DNA of 64,000 nucleotides. It comes from PALSA-188 sp963720075 (GTDB lineage Bacteria > Acidobacteriota > Terriglobia > Terriglobales > Acidobacteriaceae). The translations under genes were made by a program, and so were the position numbers. Within the stretch, counting starts at the first letter, position 1. Each line of letters begins with the position of its first letter. The stretch lies in assembly GCA_963720075.1 (NCBI GenBank), contig CAVREG010000019.1, forward strand, positions 1,302,001-1,366,000, written 5' to 3'. Below the pieces are notes generated by a model. That model ran no database searches, was not told the origin of the DNA, and saw only the letters and a list, made by a program, of their open reading frames with translations. Below, piece by piece: positions 52,806 through 60,721 of this stretch.

Positions 52806-53647
52806 ATGGCAATCCAACACACGACCGAATTTGCTGCAACTTCGCCGGAGGTAATGAGAACGATCGTCGAGGAGCTACGGCGCTCTCCCCGCAATACTCC
52901 GTGTTCGAAGCGATCTATAGCGGAGGTAACAAACCCAAGGATGCAACGGTTCTGGCTGCCAAAACAGGGCTCTCTGAAATCGCGGTATTGCAGATGGCAA
53001 CCCCGATGGCAAACAAGCAGTTTCTAGAACAAGTCAAGGAAAATGGCCGTGTTGCATTCAAGAAATACGCGCATATAAACGCAGTGAAACAGAGCATTCT
53101 GCGTGGAGCCCTGAGACCCGTCCAGCACCCGAAGAAACGTGCGGCGGACATTCCTAAAGACAAACCGGGCAAGCGTCATCCAAGAGTCCAACATCAAAGC
53201 GCATGGTCAACCAAGGCGCGCCAGCGCAAGGAGAATTTCGAGTACGACGTTTTCGTCTCCCACGCCTCGGAAGACAAGGCTTACGTAAGGCGACTGAACG
53301 CGGCATTAAAGAAGGCCAAGATCAAGGTCTGGTACGACGAAGATGCAATTGCCTGGGGCGACGATCTCAGACAGTCCATCGATAAAGGACTCGCGAATTC
53401 GCACTACGGAATTGTGGTCTTTTCAAAAGCCTTTCTCAAAAGGAAACACTGGACTGAGCATGAGCTCAACGGTTTGTTTGCAAGAGAGAGGAAGCGCCGA
53501 AAGGTCATCCTCCCAATTTGGCACAACATTACGGACCGGGAGCTACTCCGTTACAGTCCAGCCTTCGCGAACCGAATCGCCATGATCTCAAAAAAAGATT
53601 CCATCAACGATATCGTAGACGCGCTAGAGAGGCTCATGAAGTCTTAG
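52806..53647 (+). CDS. TIR-domain protein with HTH-like N-terminal region (one frameshift)
   Basis: About 280 residues if one C is restored in the CCCC run near 52893 (joins VEELRRSP to PQYSVFEAIYSGG). The N-terminal 90 residues (DATVLAAKTGLSEIAVLQMA, then QFLEQVKENGRVAFKKY) resemble the small HTH proteins upstream. A basic linker leads to a C-terminal TIR domain: YDVFVSHASEDKAYVRRLN, VWYDEDAIAWGDDLRQSIDK, GIVVFSKAFLKRKHWTEHEL (predicted catalytic Glu in WTEHEL), then KVILPIWHNI. Bacterial TIR domains often hydrolyse NAD in anti-phage abortive responses; that activity is inferred here. Confidence 0.85.
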
Positions 53648-54094
53648 GGGGTGGGCGGGCTGGCGCACCTTTGTCCGGCGGGCTTTTGACTTCCTCAACA
53701 CCGTGATTAAATCGGCTGCCCTACTCGTCGCGGTTTTCGACTGACGCCAACGTCACTTTTCCGTACTTGAAGTTCCGCCTTCTGAGGTTCGTCGACCAAA
53801 ACCGGCTCTCCGCTCGCGCTGTGATCCATGAACATGGTGCCGGCTGCATCTATGCCCACCCGTCGAACACCGCGACGGGTGGGGCAGCCGTCTTCAGAAT
53901 TGTGTTGAGAAAGTCAAAACCTCAACGGTGGCCCAACCCCCAGGCATCCCTTTAAAACGGCTGAAGCAAGCCGAGTTCCCCGCGGCGGTGCTTCAAAATG
54001 CCGACCACCCGGACGTTACGGACCAGTCAATACAAGCGCGTTTATCCAGGACTAATCTCTCTGCGGCGAGGTTGGTTGGGCAACCAACCGCCGG
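53648..54094. other. Intergenic stretch with hairpins
   Basis: No convincing gene. It contains a perfect 11-bp hairpin CCCACCCGTCG/CGACGGGTGGG (53855-53883) and GGTTGGTT-GGGC-AACCAACC (about 54071-54090). The latter lies just past the tag stop codon on the minus strand but has no T run. Confidence 0.5.
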
Positions 54095-54733
54095 TCACGG
54101 CGCCGTCGCCGTCCGGCTGCGCGGCCGTGGCGGCAAGTCGGAGTGCTCGATGACAGAATCCAGCCGCCGAATCTCTCGATATCGGAAACAGTCGACGAGG
54201 TGATCGTTCACCATGCCGACCGCCTGCATGTGCGCATAAACAATGGTCGAACCAACGAAGCTGAATCCGCGCTGTTTGAGATCCTTGCTAAACGCGTCTG
54301 ATTCATTTGAGGTAGCCGGAATCATGCGCATTGCCTTCCAGCGGTTGAGTTTGGGTCGTCCATCAACGAAGCGCCAGCAATAGGCGTCAAAACTCCCGAA
54401 CTCTTCCTGAATGGTGAGAAGCGCCCGCGCGTTGCGTACCGCAGCTGCGATTTTCATCCGGTTCCGAATGATCGCCGGATTCAATGTGAGCTTCTGAATT
54501 CGGTTCGCGGTATATCGCGCCACTTTCTCAGGATCGAATTCGCTGAAAGCACGGCGATACCCTTCCCGCTTCTTGAGCACGATCGACCAACTGAGCCCGG
54601 CCTGCGCAGCTTCGAGCACAAGGAACTCAAAGTGTTTTCGGTCATTGTGGACTGGCACGCCCCATTCGCGATCGTGATACTGGAGCATAAGCGGATTGTC
54701 CGTGCTGACCCAGGTACATCGTTTCGTAGTCAT
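54095..54733 (-). CDS. tag: DNA-3-methyladenine glycosylase I
   Basis: Excises 3-methyladenine from alkylated DNA. 212 residues: CTWVSTDNPLMLQYHDREWG (zinc-ligand Cys, conserved Trp), FEFLVLEAAQAGLSWSIVLK, the helix-hairpin-helix-type region NPAIIRNRMKIAAAVRNARA, FGSFDAYCW, FSFVGSTIVYAHMQAVGMVN and the zinc-binding His/Cys in NDHLVDC. The C-terminal tail is basic and Pro-rich. The frame is intact, unlike the genes just before it. Confidence 0.95.
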   Translation of the reverse strand: MTTKRCTWVSTDNPLMLQYHDREWGVPVHNDRKHFEFLVLEAAQAGLSWSIVLKKREGYRRAFSEFDPEKVARYTANRIQKLTLNPAIIRNRMKIAAAVRNARALLTIQEEFGSFDAYCWRFVDGRPKLNRWKAMRMIPATSNESDAFSKDLKQRGFSFVGSTIVYAHMQAVGMVNDHLVDCFRYREIRRLDSVIEHSDLPPRPRSRTATAP

Positions 54734-54880
54734 AAGGTGTAGACCCCGGTGGCATCAGCCTTAGCCTATCCTGATTCGAGGATTGGATTCGAGCTAGTAG
54801 TTCACGTTCGCAAAAAGTCAAACGGCACGTCCGCAGCCCGCTCCGGACAGAACCGGCGGCGGCAGCGTTTTCTCCCTTGC

Positions 54881-55246
54881 TTACCTCCATTGAGAAAAAT
54901 GCCCGAACACCACAAAAACTGCGAGCGCAAAGAGAATAGCCGGCGCAGCCAGCGACTCCCGGCGACGCACGTGGTAGCCAATTGCCAACAGCATGACCGT
55001 TGCAAGCCCAACGGCTGCCCATACGCTGAGCCACGGAGCGACACCCACCGCCATGGGTAGAACGACTCCGATGGCACCAGCGAGTTCAGCAACTCCGATG
55101 AATGAAATGAGCCCTCGCGTCAGGCCGCTCGGCCCATTTTTCTCCGACGTTGCTTTGTACTTCTCGTAGGCAAACAGCTTCATCCCACCGGCGGCCACGA
55201 AGGCAAACGCCAGGAGGCCTTGAACGATCCATAGAGCCGCATTCAT
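54881..55246 (-). CDS. DoxX-family membrane protein
   Basis: 121 residues from the ATG at 55246 (AAAGGAA upstream). Four membrane helices: ALWIVQGLLAFAFVAAGGMK, LISFIGVAELAGAIGVVLPM, LSVWAAVGLATVMLLAIGYH, and PAILFALAVFVVFGHF. The GGMKLF and FIGVAELAGAIG motifs place it in the DoxX-like group. Function is not established for this group. Confidence 0.85.
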   Translation of the reverse strand: MNAALWIVQGLLAFAFVAAGGMKLFAYEKYKATSEKNGPSGLTRGLISFIGVAELAGAIGVVLPMAVGVAPWLSVWAAVGLATVMLLAIGYHVRRRESLAAPAILFALAVFVVFGHFSQWR

Positions 55247-55485
55247 AATGATTCCTTTCTTTATCTCCAGATTTCGGGCGAATAAGATTTCGGGGAAGAG
55301 TAGTGCCCTGGGAGTCAATCAGTGGGTAGGGGGAAAATTGGAAATCCTGACGCATGCGGCCTGAGTCCCCACCTTTACAAAGGACGTAAAGGTTGGCCAG
55401 CCGCCCCGCTCGCGTTTTTCTTTGAGGACTGCGTGCGGGACTCTGCCGATGGCGACCCGCGCTCTCCCGGTATTCCCTAAAGATG

Positions 55486-56346
55486 CTACCGTCCCCGGTC
55501 GCGGTGATGCTCTTCCTCTATTCTGCGGCCTTCACGGGGCGCGGCGCGCTCGCGTGGTGAGCGAGAGTGCAGTTCATGCCGTTCCGGAGCGCGTTCCCCT
55601 GGTGCGAATCGCCTGACTTCGGGATATGGGTGAACGTACCCCCCGCGATTGATCCATGTCCGCCGCCAAGGGGCGTTGTTGATAAATACGCCGTGACCGC
55701 CCCAATCGAATCTGTTGTAGCCCCATCCCCAAGGCCGGAAGAAGCCTCCGAGTGTAACTCCAAAGCCAAACCGAATCGCGCCGCCCACAAAGAATCCCGC
55801 TCTCGGGGCAAAGAAAACGATTCCAGGATCATAGGCCGGCACCACAATAAAGGCCGAATTGACAGGTGCAATCGTAATATAAGGTCCGCCACCGACGACT
55901 ATTTGGTCATTGCTTCGCAGGTATCCGTAATCGCGGGCTTTCCGGCGCTCTCGTTGGACGGCGTCCATCACATCCTGTTGCTGCGCCAGAAAAGCATTCC
56001 CAAGATCGGTGGTCCAGTTCATATCGGAAGCCATCATGCCCAGCACGGATGGAAATGGCAGCAGCGCCTGTACGCTGGGATCCCAAGGAAGTTGATCCTC
56101 GCGAATCGCGTCGGCCAGAGCTTGCCCGGTGAGGTAATGGTGCTGATCCGACCAGCGTGCCGCATCTGGAATCTGGTCAGGAAAAGTAGCCCCCGCAAGA
56201 ACCTGCGCCAGCAAAGGGTCCGGATAAAGAGCAATGCGCGCTACCAATTGATCGAGCTGATCGGGCGGGAACGACGGAGGGGCTTGAGCAAATGCGGAAA
56301 GAGCTATCAGGACTGCGACGATGAGCGATAGCGTTCTTGTCTTCAT
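55486..56346 (-). CDS. DUF3300 exported protein
   Basis: 286 residues with a signal peptide (LSLIVAVLIALSAFAQA). The DUF3300 core follows: QLDQLVARIALYPDPLLAQV, ATFPDQIPDAARW, LPWDPSVQALLPFPSVLGMM and WTTDLGNAFLAQQQDVMDAV. The C-terminal half is Gly/Trp/Arg-rich (FGFGVTLGGFFRPWGWGYNR) with a basic low-complexity end. Function unknown; found in many Gram-negatives. It has its own transcription unit. Confidence 0.9.
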   Translation of the reverse strand: MKTRTLSLIVAVLIALSAFAQAPPSFPPDQLDQLVARIALYPDPLLAQVLAGATFPDQIPDAARWSDQHHYLTGQALADAIREDQLPWDPSVQALLPFPSVLGMMASDMNWTTDLGNAFLAQQQDVMDAVQRERRKARDYGYLRSNDQIVVGGGPYITIAPVNSAFIVVPAYDPGIVFFAPRAGFFVGGAIRFGFGVTLGGFFRPWGWGYNRFDWGGHGVFINNAPWRRTWINRGGYVHPYPEVRRFAPGERAPERHELHSRSPRERAAPREGRRIEEEHHRDRGR

Positions 56347-56584
56347 TGGATTCTCCTAGAGTGAGATTCCCAACCGTTCGATTTGTTCGTTGAATTCCAA
56401 ACGTAAAATAGGCTAGCATCAGCCAGCTTTGCATGTCTATCGGGCCTCCCCTGTATGGCAGTGCTCACATAACGCCGGGGCGGGATATAACGACGAATCG
56501 CCGCTACCCTATATGCTATGAAACTTTGCGGTTTCCGCCGTGTTTATGATTCCCATGTTGATATCTCTGCGGAAGGAATTGAGT

Positions 56585-56935
56585 ATGCGAATTCACACGC
56601 GAATCTTTGTTGTCATTTTGCTGCTGGCGGGAATCGCATTACTGGCTGGCTGTCCCGCTCGCGAGACCATAGCACGAATTAATCAAACGCCTGGACGTTT
56701 TCAGGGTAGAGAAATCAGTATCGCGGGGCGCGTTGTAAGTTCATTCGGAGCCATGGGCGCCGGAGTATTCCAAATAGACGACGGCACGGGCCGTATGTGG
56801 GTATTCAGCGAAAACTTTGGCCTGCCGGGACGCGACGCGAAATTAGCAGTCCGTGGGAGATTGCAAGACGGATTTAGCTTCGGAGGGAAACACTATGCGA
56901 TGATCCTGCGAGAGACGCGGCGTCCCCATTATTAA
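56585..56935 (+). CDS. Small lipoprotein with OB-fold-like domain
   Basis: 116 residues from the ATG at 56585 (GGAAGGAATTG upstream). Signal peptide ends in the lipobox LLAGC, so the protein is lipidated. The rest, RFQGREISIAGRVVSSFGAM, AGVFQIDDGTGRMWVFSENF, DAKLAVRGRLQDGF, is a compact beta barrel of the nucleic-acid-binding OB type, although an exported location makes DNA binding unlikely. Function unknown. Confidence 0.78.
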   Translation: MRIHTRIFVVILLLAGIALLAGCPARETIARINQTPGRFQGREISIAGRVVSSFGAMGAGVFQIDDGTGRMWVFSENFGLPGRDAKLAVRGRLQDGFSFGGKHYAMILRETRRPHY

Positions 56936-57033
56936 GCCCTCTATTAGTCCTCTTTTGCTGTTGTGTTTATCTTTTTGAGCGAAACCAAGCCAAGGGCGGC
57001 GGACAGGGGTGTCCGCCCCACATGCATAGGGAA

Positions 57034-57339
57034 CTAGTTGTTGCGGGGCGTGAAGGGAACTTGATCGGAAATCTGCTGCGCTTCGGATTCGCGAACTTCG
57101 AGGCGCATCTGGCGCAGACTGGTAGCTTCTGCGGGATTCATGCCGGCCTTCAGGTCAGTCTTTTCCAGAAAATATCGCCAGCCGGCGTGACGGTCTTCGG
57201 AGGCCTGCGAGCGCTCAAACTGGCCGAGCGTGCTTTCGGCGTTGACGCGTCCTTTAATGACAGCCATGACGCCGCCGGATTCATATGTGCGAACGTTGTG
57301 GCGAATGACCGCAAACGAGGCCTTCGAATCATCCTGCAT
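57034..57339 (-). CDS. Small hypothetical protein
   Basis: 101 residues (or 77 from an internal Met at 57267). The C-terminal half, GWRYFLEKTDLKAGMNPAEA then TSLRQMRLEVRESEAQQ, has a natural protein composition and strongly charged helices, and I believe similar proteins occur in Acidobacteriota. No signal peptide or known domain. Moderate certainty that it is expressed. Confidence 0.5.
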   Translation of the reverse strand: MQDDSKASFAVIRHNVRTYESGGVMAVIKGRVNAESTLGQFERSQASEDRHAGWRYFLEKTDLKAGMNPAEATSLRQMRLEVRESEAQQISDQVPFTPRNN

Positions 57340-57521
57340 GTGGAGAGCTCCAGTCGAAGCGCGTTTCGTGCGGGGGAGAGATTGTGTTTATGTTTATGTG
57401 GCTTGGGCACTCTTGCCAGCGTGCTTCTAATTGAAACCCGAGAACAGCGTCCGTGCCACACGTAGAAGCGTGCTCGTATTTTTAAGCTACGAGCACGCAT
57501 GTTAATTGAGATGTTTCCGCT

Positions 57522-57725
57522 TTACAGCGGGCGAACGTTCTCAGCTTGCCAGCCCTTTGGTCCCTTGGTGACCTCGAACTCCACACTCTGGCCTTCTTGC
57601 AGACTGCGGAAGCCGCCTGCCTGAATAGCCGAAAAGTGCACAAATACATCTTCGCCACTCTGACGGCTGATGAAGCCGTACCCTTTGGCGTCGTTAAACC
57701 ACTTTACTGTTCCTTGTTCTGCCAT
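57522..57725 (-). CDS. Cold-shock-domain protein
   Basis: 67 residues from the ATG at 57725 (AAGGA 13 bases upstream). Single-stranded nucleic-acid chaperone of the CspA family with both RNP motifs: GTVKWFNDAKGYGFISRQ (RNP1 KGYGFI) and DVFVHFSAI (RNP2 VFVHF), ending FEVTKGPKGWQAENVRPL. The open frame extends upstream to 57839, but that part is the untranslated leader common for csp genes. Confidence 0.95.
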   Translation of the reverse strand: MAEQGTVKWFNDAKGYGFISRQSGEDVFVHFSAIQAGGFRSLQEGQSVEFEVTKGPKGWQAENVRPL

Positions 57726-57994
57726 TTGTTGCTTGTATCCTTTGTTGATGATTTTACGCTGATGGTTCGGAGGTACTAAGGGCAGTGCTAGCTGGTTTGC
57801 AAGAAGCTGCTCGACAACCGATAGATCAAACGCATCCATAGTGTAGCAGATTTGGGGCGTTCAGCGTTAGGGAAAAAGATGCAACCGCAGTTGCGACGCA
57901 TTCTCTGCTTATCCCGGATAGTGGCCCTTTGGGTAACACCGGCATTACGCCAAACCCTCGCACTTGGACGGCATCCTAATCGGCGGGGGCGCCT

Positions 57995-59290
57995 TTGTCG
58001 AATTCCGATCTAACCTCGATCCTCTTCGTTCTGTTGCTTCTGGTGGGCATGGCGCAGTTGCTTGGTTACTTATTCGTGAAGCTGCGGCAGCCGAAGGTCG
58101 TCGGCGAAATCATGGCCGGCGTAGTGTTGGGACCGGCTTTGATCGGCCGGTTGCCGTTTGCTTCAGCTTTTGGGGAAGCGGTCAAGCACAACGCGACAGT
58201 TTTGAATTTCGTTTACTGGCTTGGCCTGTTGCTGCTGATGTTTTTATCCGGAGCGGAAACCCGCGAGCTGTTCACTAGAGAAGAGCGCCGGGAAGTGGGT
58301 TGGCTCGCCATCGTCGGCACGGGGATCCCGTTCATTGTTGCGCTTGCACTGGGCTCGTGGCTGGTTCGGCCAGCGTTGGCGGGTCCCAATGGAAATCACA
58401 TCTCTCTCGTTATCATTCTGGCAGTTGGGGTAGCGGTGACTTCGGTCCCGGTTGTCTCGAAGATTTTTGCGGACTTGAAAATTTTGCATACCCGCTTCGC
58501 ACGGCTCGTGCTCGGCGTCGCCGTGCTGGAGGACATTGTGCTCTGGCTGGCGTTGGCTGTGGCGACCGCCCTCGCGGGCAACACAGTGCTCAACCCGCGC
58601 GGAATTTTGTACCACCTGCTCACGACGGTCGGGTTTTTCGCGCTGGGCCTGACGATCCTGCCCCGGGTCGTAAAACGAATTAACAAATCGCGTTTCAACG
58701 TTTTCGCAAAACACTCTCCCGTGGGCTACGCGCTCGCCGTTTTGTTCGGATATTGCGTCGTTGCCGGGGCACTCGATGTCAGCGTGGTATTTGCGGCGTT
58801 TCTGGCCGGGTTCGCCGTCGTACATAAGAAACGCAGACTTTTTTCGGAGGCTCTCGATTCGATAGGAAAAGTGTCCTTCGCATTTTTTATCCCGGTGTAC
58901 TTCGCGATTGTGGGCCTGACGCTCGACCTGGTTCGCGGCTTCTCTTTCTGGATGGTAGCCATTTTCATCGCCGGAAGTTGTATCGCCAAGATTCTTTCCG
59001 TATCCCTGGCGGGACGTTTCGCCGGTTTCCGCGGATTGGACCTGATCAATCTCGCTATCACGACCAACGCACGCGGCGGTCCGGGTATCGTGTTAGCCAG
59101 CGTTGCGTTCGACGCTGGAATCATCAGTCCAAAGTTCTATACAACACTTGTCCTGGCCGCCGTGCTCACGTCGCAGGTAGCGGGCGCCTGGTTGGATTAT
59201 GTTTTGCGCCGAGGTTGGCCGCTGCTGGAACCAGCGTCGGGAAAGGATTTAGCCATCGTTGCGTCCGAAGATAGCCCCTCCCCGGCCTGA
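57995..59290 (+). CDS. CPA2-type cation/proton antiporter
   Basis: 431 residues with about twelve membrane helices. LFVKLRQPKVVGEIMAGVVL with GPAL is the CPA2 start; LLLLMFLSGAET, AVTSVPVVSKIFADLKILHT, LGVAVLEDIVLWLALAVATA and TTNARGGPGIVLASVAFDAG are conserved. There is no RCK/TrkA-N regulatory domain, so it is closer to short Na+/H+ or K+/H+ antiporters than full KefB/C. Start is TTG at 57995 behind a GGGGG run. Confidence 0.9.
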   Translation: MSNSDLTSILFVLLLLVGMAQLLGYLFVKLRQPKVVGEIMAGVVLGPALIGRLPFASAFGEAVKHNATVLNFVYWLGLLLLMFLSGAETRELFTREERREVGWLAIVGTGIPFIVALALGSWLVRPALAGPNGNHISLVIILAVGVAVTSVPVVSKIFADLKILHTRFARLVLGVAVLEDIVLWLALAVATALAGNTVLNPRGILYHLLTTVGFFALGLTILPRVVKRINKSRFNVFAKHSPVGYALAVLFGYCVVAGALDVSVVFAAFLAGFAVVHKKRRLFSEALDSIGKVSFAFFIPVYFAIVGLTLDLVRGFSFWMVAIFIAGSCIAKILSVSLAGRFAGFRGLDLINLAITTNARGGPGIVLASVAFDAGIISPKFYTTLVLAAVLTSQVAGAWLDYVLRRGWPLLEPASGKDLAIVASEDSPSPA

Positions 59291-59309
59291 GGATAAAGAT
59301 TACTGACTC

Positions 59310-60032
59310 CTAGTCGTACTTTTCGTACAAAATGGATTTGCGATCCCACCCAATGCCCTTCAACAGGTCGCGGTTTGCCTTGACCATCTTATCCAATCCG
59401 CAAATGTAGGCGTGCATATCGGATCTACCCTTCGCAATGGCGGGAACATGATCCTGAACGTATCCGCGAAGTCCCTGCCATTCTGGCGCGCCGCGACTTA
59501 GCGTCGGAAGATAGTTGAAGTTTTCGTGATCTTGCGCCAGTCGCAAAAATTCATCGTGATAGTAAATGTCTTTCTCAGTGCGATTCCCGAAGATCAGCCA
59601 GATATGTTTTCCCTGATGCCGCGACTCATCGGCCAAAAGCCAGTGCAGCATGGAGCGAAACGGGGCGATCCCGGTCCCAGTCGCAATAAGAACGGTATCC
59701 CGCATCGGCGGCCGCAAAATAAAATCTCCGAACGGACCCTGGCATTGCAGTTCCTCGCCTTCCTGCATATCGCAAAGAAAGTTCGACATAAAACCGTCCT
59801 GCACCCGGTTCAGGCAAAGCGCGAACCGATTGTCTTCAGTTGGAGCAGAAGCGATCGAATATGCGCGCGTGATTTCTTCCCCGTCAGCCTTTGTGTATTT
59901 GAACGACATCCATTGCCCGGCGACGAACCCGAAGCGCGGTGCACCTTTCATCTCAAATTCAAGATGCTTGGTGTATTCGGATAAACCACGAGACTGGTTC
60001 AATCGCGTCGTGTAGGTTGGGAATGGAGTCAT
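59310..60032 (-). CDS. Ferredoxin--NADP+ reductase
   Basis: About 240 residues from the ATG at 60032 (MTPFPTYTTRLNQ). FAD-binding domain with RAYSIAS, NADP-binding domain with LIATGTGIAPFRSMLHWLL and FGNRTEKDIYYHDEF, then YICGLDKMV and the C-terminal YEKYD. Subtype close to bacterial FNRs of about 250 residues. It exchanges electrons between NADPH and ferredoxin or flavodoxin. Confidence 0.9.
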   Translation of the reverse strand: MTPFPTYTTRLNQSRGLSEYTKHLEFEMKGAPRFGFVAGQWMSFKYTKADGEEITRAYSIASAPTEDNRFALCLNRVQDGFMSNFLCDMQEGEELQCQGPFGDFILRPPMRDTVLIATGTGIAPFRSMLHWLLADESRHQGKHIWLIFGNRTEKDIYYHDEFLRLAQDHENFNYLPTLSRGAPEWQGLRGYVQDHVPAIAKGRSDMHAYICGLDKMVKANRDLLKGIGWDRKSILYEKYD

Positions 60033-60185
60033 TCGATTTATGTTAGATGAAAGGCCCTGCTTCATGGACGCGGCGGTTTCTGGAAAACCTTGGCCCAGGA
60101 CTTGGACGCGCTGCCGGAGGCGACCGAGGATATTGTTTCCGCTAATTGCATCTATAATCGGTTTACTTATTTCAGGAGGGTAGAT

Positions 60186-60584
60186 ATGTCCGACGCAATT
60201 CCCGACAAGTATCGCGATCTTTTCAGCAAGCGCGCATTTGCCAGCCTAGCTACTTTAATGCCGGATGGGCGTCCGCAGGTCACACCAGTATGGTGCGACA
60301 TTGATGGCGACTTCGTGATTTTCAATTCCGCGAAGGGCCGCCAGAAAGACCGCAATGTTCGCCGTGACCCTCGCGTATCTTTGGCGATAATTGATCCTGA
60401 TAATCCGTATCGCTATCTGGAAATCCGCGGCCGGGTGGTTGAAATCACCGAGGAAGGCTCAGACGCCCTGATAGACAAGCTGGCAAAAAAGTATCTTGGA
60501 GTGGATAAGTATCCATATGGCCAAGCAGGCGAAGTCCGGGTGACGTATAAGATTCAGCCCGAGCACACTAACATGATGGGTTAG
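60186..60584 (+). CDS. PPOX-class (flavin/F420-dependent) oxidoreductase
   Basis: 132 residues from the ATG at 60186, chosen for the strong AGGAGGG eight bases upstream; reading from 60090 adds unlikely residues. The pyridoxamine-oxidase-like split barrel is visible: FASLATLMPDGRPQVTPVWC, GDFVIFNSAKGRQKDRNVRR, RYLEIRGRVVEI. It belongs to the group annotated PPOX class F420-dependent; the cofactor (FMN or F420) cannot be told from sequence. Confidence 0.87.
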   Translation: MSDAIPDKYRDLFSKRAFASLATLMPDGRPQVTPVWCDIDGDFVIFNSAKGRQKDRNVRRDPRVSLAIIDPDNPYRYLEIRGRVVEITEEGSDALIDKLAKKYLGVDKYPYGQAGEVRVTYKIQPEHTNMMG

Positions 60585-60721
60585 GGGGAAGTGTGGGCCG
60601 CTGCGCCTAGCTAGCTGGAAAATCACCGCTCAATATTGTGACTGACCGGCGCTTTCCGTGTTCGGCGTCGAGTCCGAGGCAGGACAGGACAGATGCGGAA
60701 GTTCTCTCTCCGTGACCTGCC

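Noticed and set aside
52803..53027. 74-residue protein as a separate small gene
   Set aside because: Its first 28 residues are the true start of the TIR protein; the rest is the out-of-frame product after a one-base loss.
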